64,000 nucleotides of DNA from Symsagittifera roscoffensis (Eukaryota; Xenacoelomorpha; Acoela; Convolutidae): NCBI RefSeq assembly GCF_963678635.1, contig NC_087067.1:44491829-44555828 (forward strand). Reading direction: 5' to 3'. Positions 55,333-64,000 of this stretch are shown here, piece by piece (position 1 is the stretch's first letter; each line of letters starts with the position of its first letter). A program made the position numbers and the translations under genes. Under the pieces are notes generated by a model. That model was not told where the DNA came from, searched no databases, and saw nothing but the letters and a program-made list of their open reading frames with translations.

Positions 55333-56065
55333 TTTTTTTGCTTAGAAGAGGTCGAAGAGGAGAGCTTAGCGTGGATAAATTAGGGACGAATTTTACATAT
55401 TGGTTTATTGAGCCGAAAAATGAGCGAAGTTCAGAAATATTCTTCGGGGTTGGCAAACTTTTTATTGCGTCGGCTTTACCGACCAACGGTCGTACTCCAT
55501 TGCCTGAGATCTTGAAGCCAAGCCATTCGATGTCAGATTTAAAAAATGCGCATTTCCCCCATTTCACTGCCATGTTGTTCTTATCTAAGATTGATAAAAT
55601 TTTGTACACTATTGATTTGTGTTCTTCCAGGGATCCACGCGAGGCTACCAGGATGTCGTCTATGTAACAATTTGTAAACGGGATATTTTTCAACATTGAG
55701 TCCATGACCCGTTGGAATTCGTTGGGCATGTCTCCTAAACCGTAAAATCCCGTTAGAAACCGATACGTTCCTGTCGTTTCGCCGCCTACTATACTAAAAT
55801 TGCACTGTTTACTTGTTTGATTGCAAACTTGAAGTTGGCTATAGGCGTTTTTCAAGTCTAAGTTACTAAACCACACTCGCCCCTTAGGTTTTTCTGAAAT
55901 TTGGAGTGCCACGTTATCGACCAGTTCATGGATATTCGGCATTTGATACTTATTTTTAAAAATTTGATCATTTAAAAGCTTAGAATCAAGTGCCAGTTTT
56001 ATTGAAGTATCCTTTTTCCGAGTGATTACAATTGAGCTGATGAAGCAATCTTCGTCGCATTTCTC
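55333..56065 (-). pseudogene. Gypsy reverse transcriptase region
   Basis: The same frame as gag-protease continues after the TAA through SSIVITRKKDTSIKLALDSK, FSNLDLKNAYSQLQ (the usual D present), YRFLTGFYGLGDMPNEFQRV and the catalytic CYIDDILVAS, then ELRSFFGSINQYVKFVPNLS. The frame is lost at a seven-T tract (plus strand, 55333-55339). Confidence 0.88.
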
Positions 56066-57844
56066 TTATTTTATTATGTGACCTTCTTTTTCCATTCTTT
56101 TTAACTCTTCGTTCACTGCCGCGAGTAAATGGAGTGGTACTCTTCTCCCTTTGGACTGTATTGGTTTAAAAGGTGTGTGAAAATGGGTTACCTTCCGATC
56201 GTTAGGTATTTTCCCCACTCTAGTAAATAAGTTCTTAAACTCGTTCAAAATGTTGTCTGATAAAGAAGGTAAGTTTTTGTACTCACTCTCGAGTGTGGGT
56301 TGATTGACCATGCAGATTGGTTGGGGGCATTTCCTCTGCGTTATTTCTATGCCCAGTTTGGGTAAATTGTCGTTCCCCAATATGTTTTGCTCGTGTCCGC
56401 CGGTTATGAAGAAAGGGGTTTCTTCGCTGATCCACCCATTGGATTGTGTTCTGACAATTATTTTCCCCAAAATATTAATCCTATCGTTGGTGAATCCGCA
56501 GTATAGGTCTTTTATTCTTTTCTCCACTGGGTGTATCTTGAGGTTTGGGTATCTTAGTTTAATTTCATGTAGAACATTCTGTTTTAAAAAGCTTACAGGG
56601 CTTGCTGAATCTACAGGTATGTTCATATTTACAACCATGTCCCAGCCGATGCCTAGGTTCAGGAGTTTCTTTGTTTCGAGACCATTATTGTCGTAAATAG
56701 TTCTGACGCTCAACACCGAGAATTCGTCATCGTCACTCTGTCCGTACTCATTCCACGCATTTGTCACGTCGCACGATTCTTTTTCTTCCATCCACGAGTT
56801 TTCTGGAGGTGTGTATGTACAATTCTCAGTATTTACGAAATTATTTGATACATTATTTACAGTTGGTCTCTTATTGCGTGATTTACATAATTTGGCGAAG
56901 TGTCCCTTATAATTGCAGTTTTTACAGATTATGTCCTTCGCTGGGCAAACGTTCAAGTGCCCTTTCGTAAATGTATTTCCACATTTCATGCACGAGTTAC
57001 TCCTTTCGATGTTTAAACTTGGTTCCTTTTTGATATGATTGTGGTTACTAAAAGATTTAAAATTTGTCCCGTTGGTCGATGACCGTGACATATTTGTCAG
57101 TTTCTGGTGGTTAAAATATCCCTTTTCATCGATTAGGGCTTGGTTAAGTGCTTCCGACGGGCTTATGGTAGCCGAAAGTAACTTCCTCTGGGTGTCTCTG
57201 TTCTTCATATTGCAAATGAAGATATCCCTTATCCATTCTGCCTCGTCGGATTCCTTGATGTTGCACGTGCTGGCTAGGTCTGTCAGTGCTCCCCAGAATT
57301 GTTCGTACGACTCACGATCTTTTTGCTTTCTATGTAGTAGTTTATATCTTTCGAACGTAGTATTGGGCGACTTGTTAAATGCTGCGTCTAGTAGAGTCCA
57401 GAACTCAGAGAACGATATTGCTAGAATCTTGACTCTCGGGTTCCTTTGTGTAAAAACTCCTTTTACTTCGCTCCCTAGGGCTAAAAATAAAATTGATCGC
57501 AGTTTCTTGTCCGCCTCCGTTCGTCTCATTCCATTAAATTTCCTTTTCTCTTCGTTGATCCGTTTCTCTTCTGCGGATTCGTACTGTTTCATTGTGCTTT
57601 TGTTCCTGCTCGCTCTCTTGGCTTTTTCCGCGTCCGACTCGCTGCCTGTTGCTTGTTCCAAAATTGGAATTTGCTTCTCCGGTATCTCTGGTCCATGTAG
57701 GCTCTCTAAATCCAGATTTTCTTTCGCAATGATCGCCAATTGGAATTGGTCGCTCCATTGGGTCCAGGCATGCGGTGGCTCTAGAGTGTGATTAGGCCAA
57801 AAGGGGGGAATTCCACGCACGTTCGAATCATTTGACTGCGCCAT
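56066..57844 (-). CDS. Gypsy gag-protease polyprotein with the start of RT
   Basis: 592 residues from ATG 57844 to a TAA at 56068-56066. The N-terminal half is a capsid-like helical region (SFSEFWTLLDAAFN, ERYKLLHRKQ). Two zinc knuckles follow around residues 283-325; the second is a standard CCHC (CKNCNYKGHFAKLC). The protease active-site segment reads PVDSASPVSFL, with DSA where D-T/S-G is usual. The end (VPLHLLAAVNEELKRMEKEG) is the beginning of RT, so the terminal stop lies within a domain and is a nonsense change, not a natural gag-pol boundary. Confidence 0.88.
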   Translation of the reverse strand: MAQSNDSNVRGIPPFWPNHTLEPPHAWTQWSDQFQLAIIAKENLDLESLHGPEIPEKQIPILEQATGSESDAEKAKRASRNKSTMKQYESAEEKRINEEKRKFNGMRRTEADKKLRSILFLALGSEVKGVFTQRNPRVKILAISFSEFWTLLDAAFNKSPNTTFERYKLLHRKQKDRESYEQFWGALTDLASTCNIKESDEAEWIRDIFICNMKNRDTQRKLLSATISPSEALNQALIDEKGYFNHQKLTNMSRSSTNGTNFKSFSNHNHIKKEPSLNIERSNSCMKCGNTFTKGHLNVCPAKDIICKNCNYKGHFAKLCKSRNKRPTVNNVSNNFVNTENCTYTPPENSWMEEKESCDVTNAWNEYGQSDDDEFSVLSVRTIYDNNGLETKKLLNLGIGWDMVVNMNIPVDSASPVSFLKQNVLHEIKLRYPNLKIHPVEKRIKDLYCGFTNDRINILGKIIVRTQSNGWISEETPFFITGGHEQNILGNDNLPKLGIEITQRKCPQPICMVNQPTLESEYKNLPSLSDNILNEFKNLFTRVGKIPNDRKVTHFHTPFKPIQSKGRRVPLHLLAAVNEELKRMEKEGHIIK

Positions 57845-58048
57845 AATAAACTATTCTATTTCTAAGGGTTTATATGTACAAGGTATGTATATAAGCTTAA
57901 ATGTTAAAACGTAAAAAGGAAGTAGTTGAATTAAGAACGTTAAAAAGGACAACTGAACTTCCGTTCATATCGACCGATGGTCGTAACTAAACTGGTATTA
58001 ATTAAAATACCGAAGGTCATCATATCATACTAAAAACAAATCACAACA
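57844..58048 (-). repeat. 5' LTR of the gypsy element
   Basis: A direct repeat of 51490-51694 with about six substitutions. Its last base coincides with the A of the gag ATG. Confidence 0.9.
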
Positions 58049-58053
58049 ATCAT

Positions 58054-59930
58054 TGCTGCTTTTAATCGCTTAGTGCCAAAAAATGAAAAAGGAACAGAGT
58101 TTCGACTTCTGAAAAAAAAAAACTAATTTTTGAGTTGTTTGTACTTGAATTTTTTTGTTGAAGTGATCAACAAAAGCTTTTGTTCAATTTCATCAGAAAC
58201 CGGTGATCCGTGATATTTAATGAGCTTTTCATTGTTTAGAAAGCCGTTTTTAAAGGAATTTCGAATAAAATTTTCTTACTTATCGTAGCCGAAGTCTGCT
58301 TAAGTTTCGACCAAATAGAACAAACAAGGTCAGTTTTCAGCCTAAATCGAGAAATGCCGGCCTTCAATCTTTTTTCTCAATATTTATCCGCGTTTGACTT
58401 TTTCGGGCAGCATTAGATTTTGCTAGAATGTTTGATTTTCCCGGACCATGTTCGGTTTTACTCAATTAGCCCGGGTTGAACTCCAAAGACCAAAAAAGCT
58501 AATCATACAATTCCATAAACTAAGTCTTTGAAAAAATACTAATCATACAAATTTCATACATTTTGATAAAATGGTGTCATGGAATTTTTGAAGAGTTTTC
58601 TTGTTTTGGCATAAAATTCGGTGTATCGTGTCAAATAAAAAAGGAAAAATTTTTGTCAAATAAAAGCTAATCCTACAATTTCCATATAAAAAAATTGTAT
58701 GACTAGCAGTTTTTTGATTGCGACAACAAATAAAAATTTTGTAAAGAAAGTAGCTCAACGTAAATTTGAAATTGTCCCAAAATTTTTTTGTTTTTTTTTC
58801 AGTCGCAAATCGAATTTGGTACTCAAACAATAATTTTTCAAAAAAAAATTTGCATGCAAAATTTTTTTGTGCATTACGTAGTCGCCTAATAACTATTTTC
58901 AAACATCCTAATTAATCCTATTTCTTCTGTATAGCATGCTTATGTATGCCTTGTTCAATGTCTGATAAGTTAACAAGTCTAATTTTAAAAAACTCATCGT
59001 GCAAAAATTTTTGCTAAAGTTTAAAAGTTTGACAGTTTTGTTATCTTATCTGTGAAAGACAGATATTAGACAATTCAGGCGGTTTCCATTAAATTAATTG
59101 TAAAAAATCATTTTTTTATGGTTTATGGAAAACTGTTAGTCATACAATTTCCATATTTTGGATTTAAAAATCACTAATCATAGACCTTTGGTGCAATTTT
59201 TTGTTTTTATGGAATTGCATGAAAAGTGTATGACTAGCATTTTTCCATATAAGAAAGTTGTATGACTAACATTTTCGGTCAACCCCGTGTATGTTGCAAA
59301 AAAAATTACTGCCTGTGGTTTTACTTGCCACGGTTTGATATGTTTGATAGCCAAGACAATTAAATGAATCCAAATTAAAACATATCAAGAGTTGCAGTAT
59401 AAAAAACTTAATCTTTTTTTTTCTATTTTTGGTCCACACAAACATGACTCACTTGATTAAATAGAATGACAGGTGCTCTATGTAGTTCATCGATGGGGAT
59501 AGGTGCGGACTTTTTAAGCATTTCCAAGAGTTTTATCAACCGTTGTTTAGCTCAACGATATTGATTTTTCAATCCTCCCTTGTGCAGTATTTGTGCAAGG
59601 AATGAGGAGACGTTAGATAAAATCTGCGACGATGAGATTGTTGAGAAAAAAACAAAGCAAACCACACAAAAAAATTTAAAAAAGAATTGAAAAAACTTTT
59701 CTAAGTTGTTTTTAGCCACAGTTTAAATTGACAAAAAAGCGTTACATGAAGCTTCAAAACTTGCTTTCTGAAGTAAAGTTAAGTTCAATAAAAATAATTT
59801 CCTGTTTTTACACCTACTCGCTCTCTGTAAGTGTAATAGCTAAGGTAGGTGTTTAGGTTTAATAGGTTAGGTGGTTTAAGCTATTTTTAATAGCTTAAAA
59901 CAATTTTCAGAAAATGCAAATAATCAAAAT
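58054..59930. other. Intergenic AT-rich DNA
   Basis: No gene or clear repeat structure was recognised, apart from repeated short phrases TCATACAATTTCCATA and GTATGACTAGCA between 58540 and 59270, which occur in both orientations and suggest old duplicated sequence. Confidence 0.4.
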
Positions 59931-59940
59931 TTTTAATTAG

Positions 59941-60131
59941 AGGGGGGATAGAAAACAAGATCCGAACCACTTACATTTTCTGAAAAATTTTTTAAGCTAT
60001 TGAAAATGTGGCAGCCACATCGAAATATATTTCGATTTTCAGAATTTCATTTTTGACTGCCACCTTTTCAATAGCTTAAAACAATTTTCTGAAAAAGTAA
60101 GTAGTTCGGATCTTGTTTACTATCCCCCCTA
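59941..60131. mobile_element. Foldback MITE with ~85 bp arms
   Basis: The left arm starts AGGGGGGATAGAAAACAAGA, TCCGAACCACTTACATTTTC and runs to GGCAGCCACATCGAAAT. The right arm is its reverse complement, ending CGGATCTTGTTTACTATCCC, CCCT. A further half-copy (AACAAGATCCGAACTACT) follows at 60147-60164, and a TAGCTTAAAACAATTTTC block occurs just before at 59890. Confidence 0.75.
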
Positions 60132-60385
60132 TAGGGGGAAGTAGCTAACAAGATCCGAACTACTCAGCTAGCAACCTTAAGTCAGCAACTGAAAAACTAT
60201 ATGCCTTCAAATCTCAAATAACAGTACTGTTTGTCGAAGAGAAATATACCTGATGGGAAAAAGCCATCAAATTGACCGACACAATTCATCATCAAACGAA
60301 AACTTACAAAATATTTTATCAATCTAAAGTTTTATCGTCTTGAAGACTCTTTCAAAGCTAAGTTATGACCTTTAATAGGTTTTGC

Positions 60386-60710
60386 CACAAAAGCGGATCT
60401 AGGATTTTCTCGAGGAGGCGCTATTTCAAAAAAAACTTTGAAACTTTGTAGACTTTTTTTAGTTCCATCAAATTGAGTTTCCGAACGCTCCCAGAACACT
60501 ATTAAGACTCAATTTGGGCAAAAGATTTTGCGCCACCGGCAATTTTTGAAAAAAAAAACAGTTAAAAAACGCCGTCTTCGTGCCTTTTTCGGAAAATTCT
60601 GTCAAAAAAACCCAACGCGCATAGAGAAAATTTCATGTCAATTGATCTTTCTTAAGTCCCAAAAGAAGGACCCTTTCTAACGGCAGGGGGTTGATTTCCT
60701 TACAGTTAGC
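60386..60710 (-). mobile_element. hAT-like MITE, reversed (copy 4)
   Basis: GCGGATCTAGGATTTTCTCG then AGGAGGCGC is the reverse complement of the end of the 50.35 kb copy. AGAAGGACCCTTTCTAACGG and CAGGGGGTTGATTTCC correspond to its start region. Confidence 0.6.
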
Positions 60711-60859
60711 CCTTGTTTTTATTCTGACTTGCGAAGAAAACTGAATATTTATGCTTGGGTTGGTTTCCTTATTCTGTCAATTTTCGGCGATCAAAATAAT
60801 AATCGTCGGATTGAAGATACTAAATATATGAGAGATAATGAATCTCTGAAATGAAATAA

Positions 60860-61010
60860 ACAAAAACTTTTTTTATCTCCAATCATTTTTTGCAAAGTTA
60901 CGGGAGTTTTAAAATTGTCATTTTGTGCATGCTCTGGACTAATTTAAGCTTATTTCGAACGTTTTAATCATAATGCTGAAAACCTAACAAGAAATTATTT
61001 ATGCGTGGTG
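60860..61010 (-). repeat. Repeat family C (copy 3, reversed)
   Basis: AATCATTTTTTGCAAAGTTA then CGGGAGTTTTAAAATTGTCA is the reverse complement of the core of the copies at 36.2 and 50.6 kb. Confidence 0.45.
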
Positions 61011-62444
61011 ATTTTTTTAGCATCTGAAAAGTATTGTTGTTTTGAGCTGAATTTTAAAAAGATCTGTCACTTTTGATTTTTTCTATTAAGTTATGAGAGT
61101 GTGACGGTTGCCAGTTTTAGCAATTTGGGATAACTAACGCGCAAAATATTTCAAGCTTTCAAAGCGTAAGCGGAGATTTATTTTCTCTTACAAATTGTTA
61201 TAAGCTGAATTCAAGCATGCTAATCGATCTGTTCAATATGAAAATTTTGTTTTTCCTTTGTTGAAAACTTCATCACGTTTTTGAGCAAATACTACTCCAT
61301 AAACTTTAAAAAGCTATTGGAACATTCATGGCTTTGCGCTGATACGCGCCGCTCTGTTTATTTGTATAACTCAGTTTTTGACTTTCAAAACTTATATTTG
61401 AAGTTCAAATTTTGTAAATTATCAAAGTTCGTTTTCGTTACCAAAAAAAAAAAATTGGAGACTAACTAAAGTGCAGTCAGAAAATTGAAGGCTTTGTTCT
61501 GTGTATATGATTTCAATTTGATTTTGAGCAAAACCAAAAATTAAGGTTCACTGGAATGAAAAAATCTTGGTAACAACAATTACTTTTTGAGGTAGAATTT
61601 TTGACTTTGGCACCAGCTTAAGATTTCAATTTTCATCAAAAAAAAACATTCAAGCAAGCTCTCAGATGTAATTTTTCAACTAAATATTTCTGCTCATTTC
61701 AAATAATGTGATAATATTATTTCGGAAATAAATATTGTAAAAACAACACTTGACTTCGTTTCGGCCAGTGATTCTATCCAGATTGGTTTTTAATTCGACC
61801 CTGTTCCTTTCAGACTTCCACCATGTTAGACCTGCTATTTGACTCTGAAATTTTATTGCAACCTTTTTTGACCCATGAATTAACCTTGGTGAACCTATAA
61901 ACTGTCTTTAGTTTGGACTGATGACTTCGTTCGACGTCTCGAAGTGGGTCGTAAGCCAGAAATCGTTCGAATTTTTCTGTCAAATTTTGAATTGAGCCAT
62001 TCTGTGCTGGATACAACCTTCCAGCTACACTAAGTAGTGGCCCAGAGTCATCGATATACTCAGAAAAGGGATTTTTTAAAATTCTTTGCCATGGGTTGAT
62101 AAAATGCGCGGACGAGCTTTCATTTAACCCCGAGCTTTAGGTTAAACAAGGCTTGGCTAATTACGGTTTTATTGTTGAAGTCACGTGAATGTTCTAGGTC
62201 GAATAAGAACGTACTTGCATTGAAAAAAAAAGAACAATATCTGTAAATCTGGACTGAGTGTAACCGCGCCTCTCCCATAATCAGCTTTCCAAATTTTCAT
62301 GAAGTAGCTATCAGACTATTCTCAATTAGTTTTAACAACTTTTGATAGATCCTCTGCGATTCGCTGTAACAAAAATTCGAGTCAATGTTCTCTACAATTT
62401 TGTTTCCTAGGGTAAAAAATGTCATAATAAATTGTTAACAGGTT

Positions 62445-62837
62445 CAGGGGTAGATTTGAGGGGCTGGTAGTATAGGGGGACGAACGCTTCCTTTTCAAGG
62501 GATTCGACCACCTCACCAATCAAAGGTATTAATTTATACCGATTTTGGTATTAATTTATGACATCCATTTTCGACCGACCAACCCTATTTTTTTTTCTAA
62601 AGGTGCCTTTACTGCCGATATATACTAATTTTGAATGGGAAAACACGCGCGGAAAAGAAAATCGCCTAAAAACGTTACTTTTGACCGATTTTTTTTTTCA
62701 AAAACTTGCCCGCAACGCAAATGTTCTTTGTCAAAATAGGGTATTTATGTTTTGGGAGCGCTCTGAAAATCTATTTTTTTGACCTTAAAAAATGTGGACA
62801 AAAGCCCCTCCTCGACAAAATTCTAGGTCCACCCCTG
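62445..62837 (+). mobile_element. hAT-like MITE with 8-bp target duplication (copy 5, 393 bp)
   Basis: Starts CAGGGGTAGATTTGAGG and ends TTCTAGGTCCACCCCTG. Flanked by AACAGGTT (62437-62444) and AACAGGTC (62838-62845), an 8-bp duplication with one change, as expected for the hAT superfamily. The interior matches the other copies (AAAGGTGCC, ATATACTAATTTTGA). Confidence 0.8.
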
Positions 62838-63060
62838 AACAGGTCATCAACTTAAAATTTTGATACTTTTATTGATCAAGGCCATTTTTGCTAGATATCT
62901 CAATATATTAACACTTTTTTTTTCTAATCAAAACAGTTTATCAAAGAATTGTAAAAAAAAATAATCTAGTTCTATCTTTCTTCTGTTTTTCAGTTGTAAA
63001 AGTTTAAGGAAACACAATTTTCGATTTGAGCAGTTGAACTCTTTTCATTTGCTTGTACAG

Positions 63061-63352
63061 AATATCATCAGCAGACACTAGACTCCGCCCCTTCAGCCTC
63101 CAACATGCCTGGTTGTCCCTGTCCGGCAGCTTCCAAAAACAGACACCCTCCAACCTCCTCAAAACCCTCCACCCCCATTCTGATTGAGGCTGCCAAGCAC
63201 CCTGTGGTGATCTGTGTGCCCAAATGTGAGATCGATCTTAGTCACTGTGAGGAGAGGATGGGGGAGGAGGATGCGTGCAGGACTTTCAAACAGGAGATGC
63301 AGAGACGACTCATGTGCATGCGCGACACAGCAGATTTATGTCAATCAAACAG
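63061..63352 (+). CDS. Exon of an unrecognised Cys-rich protein
   Basis: Acceptor TTTGCTTGTACAG, then an open frame of 97 codons to the donor AACAG|GTGGGC, phase 2. The ATG at 63105 lies within it, but the frame is open back to the acceptor, so 63105 need not be the start. The product begins Pro/Ser-rich (PAASKNRHPPTSSKPSTP). It continues with eight Cys after the first two (CVPKCEIDLSHC, CEERMGEEDACRTF, then LMCMRDTADLC). One CX9C spacing is present, but no twin CX9C pair, so a CHCH protein is not demonstrated. Codon use and GC stand out from the flanks. Confidence 0.5.
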
Positions 63353-63872
63353 GTGGGCTGAGAATTCTTAAATCGGGTATAAAAATTTCCCAATCAACTC
63401 AATTAAGACAATGTTCAATATTAAATGTGAATTTTATATTGTTTGAATAGGAACAGCTTGCAATATTTGGAAGCATTTCGAATGGCTCATTTTGGGTTTT
63501 TTCTATCGTTTTCTTAGCTCAAAACCCTAAGAAATTATTTTCTTTACAAAAGTTTCCACTAATTTTAGAAAAAAATGTTTAATACGGTTTTGTTTTTCAT
63601 TTCGAAATGCTTCAATCAACTAAAAAAGTAAAAGAGTTATTTTTTATCAGGTAGCAAAAAAAAACGAAACAGTTTTCGAAGACTTTTGAGATTCGAGATT
63701 TCAAAAGACAAGAAATCAAAAAAGTACATACTGCTTTAAAATTGGGTAAATTTATTAATTGATAATTTGAGAGAAAGAAAGTTGACTTCCAATTTAGATC
63801 GTGGTATGGAGAAGCGACTGAAATGCAAAATAGAAATTTGAAGAAAGTTGCACTGCCTATATTTCCTTCAAC

Positions 63873-63992
63873 TATGAACGAGAAATTCTACCGAAGTTAT
63901 ACTCGGATCCACAAGTCGGAAACCTCCGCCGCCCCGTCGATCGAGCTACCAGCCGAATGCAATGCCGCGAAGGAGTTTACTGGAGCCGACTA
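63873..63992 (+). CDS. Candidate final exon or ORF at the window edge
   Basis: A 39-codon open frame from ATG 63873 to a TAA near 63990 reads MNEKFYRSYTRIHKSETSAA, then ELPAECNAAKEFTGAD. GC is higher than in the surroundings. It could be the next exon of the Cys-rich gene or part of a repeat; no proof of splicing. Confidence 0.2.
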
Positions 63993-64000
63993 AGTCGCAG

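Larger units (their letters stand above)
51490..58048 (-). mobile_element. Ty3/gypsy LTR retrotransposon, full length, recently inserted
   Basis: A 6559-bp element with 205-bp direct repeats at both ends, flanked by ATCAT at 51485-51489 and 58049-58053. Coding order on the minus strand is gag, protease, RT, RNase H, integrase, C-terminal extension. The primer-binding site starts TGGCGCAGTC at 57843, directly inside the 5' LTR, resembling the tRNA-Ser-type sites of gypsy-group elements. A purine tract GGTGGGAAA precedes the 3' LTR. The two LTRs differ at about 6 of 205 positions, so insertion is recent. One in-frame stop and three frame breaks interrupt the coding region; it is probably not autonomous as assembled. 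Confidence 0.92.

Noticed and set aside
57039-57791. 250-codon plus-strand ORF opposite gag
   Set aside because: It is the antisense shadow of the gypsy gag frame; hydrophobic Ser/Leu-rich translation with no domain.
1-64000. CRISPR arrays, prokaryotic operons or phage
   Set aside because: No regularly spaced identical repeats with unique spacers; the genes are spliced and of animal type, so prokaryotic systems are not expected.

Overview
This window is AT-rich animal (metazoan) genomic DNA. It carries spliced genes with GT-AG introns, homologues of animal proteins (ANKMY2, AGFG, an SLC1A/EAAT glutamate transporter, a CoREST-like ELM2-SANT protein, a trypsin-like serine protease) and a dense load of eukaryotic mobile elements: non-LTR retrotransposons, a Ty3/gypsy element, SINEs, hAT-like MITEs, a MULE remnant and foldback elements. 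I cannot name the species from sequence alone.

Layout. 1-1154: a decayed LINE on the minus strand, with a PHD-finger ORF1 and the start of an APE endonuclease. 1271-2200 (+): a one-exon ELM2-SANT (CoREST-like) gene. 2.2-6.8 kb: T-rich repeat-derived DNA. 6837-7979 (+): one-exon ANKMY2. 8-19.9 kb: repeats, with two degenerate LINEs in tandem (14.3-11.4 kb, minus strand), a TATC microsatellite at 17.5 kb and satellite-like arrays at 10.5-11.1 and 18.0-19.1 kb. 20718-22763 (+): one-exon AGFG (ArfGAP with NPF motifs). 24-28 kb: a SINE and a foldback element. 28182-35224 (+): an EAAT-type glutamate transporter. Its N-terminal exons and its HP2/TM8/C-terminal exons are visible, but the middle exons are not, and a 200-N assembly gap lies in between. 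35-42.8 kb: repeats. 50190-42814 (minus): a trypsin-like serine protease that I assembled by splicing five exons. Its introns are full of transposons, one of them inserted exactly at a splice donor. 51490-58048 (minus): a young Ty3/gypsy retrotransposon with 205-bp LTRs and a target-site duplication. 58-62.9 kb: repeats and MITEs. 63061-63352 (+): one exon of an unrecognised Cys-rich protein.

The host genes do not form an operon or a common pathway; they look like ordinary neighbours in a repeat-rich genome. One shared trait stands out. Each of the five clear genes has a 3' splice-site-like sequence 0-33 nt before its ATG, three of them have an intronless coding region, and the pattern resembles spliced-leader trans-splicing or short 5' UTR introns. 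I did not find a new defence or toxin system. The most noteworthy items are the transposon that duplicated a splice donor, the protease with no visible His exon, the gypsy element whose gag start codon overlaps its primer-binding site, and several undescribed repeat families.
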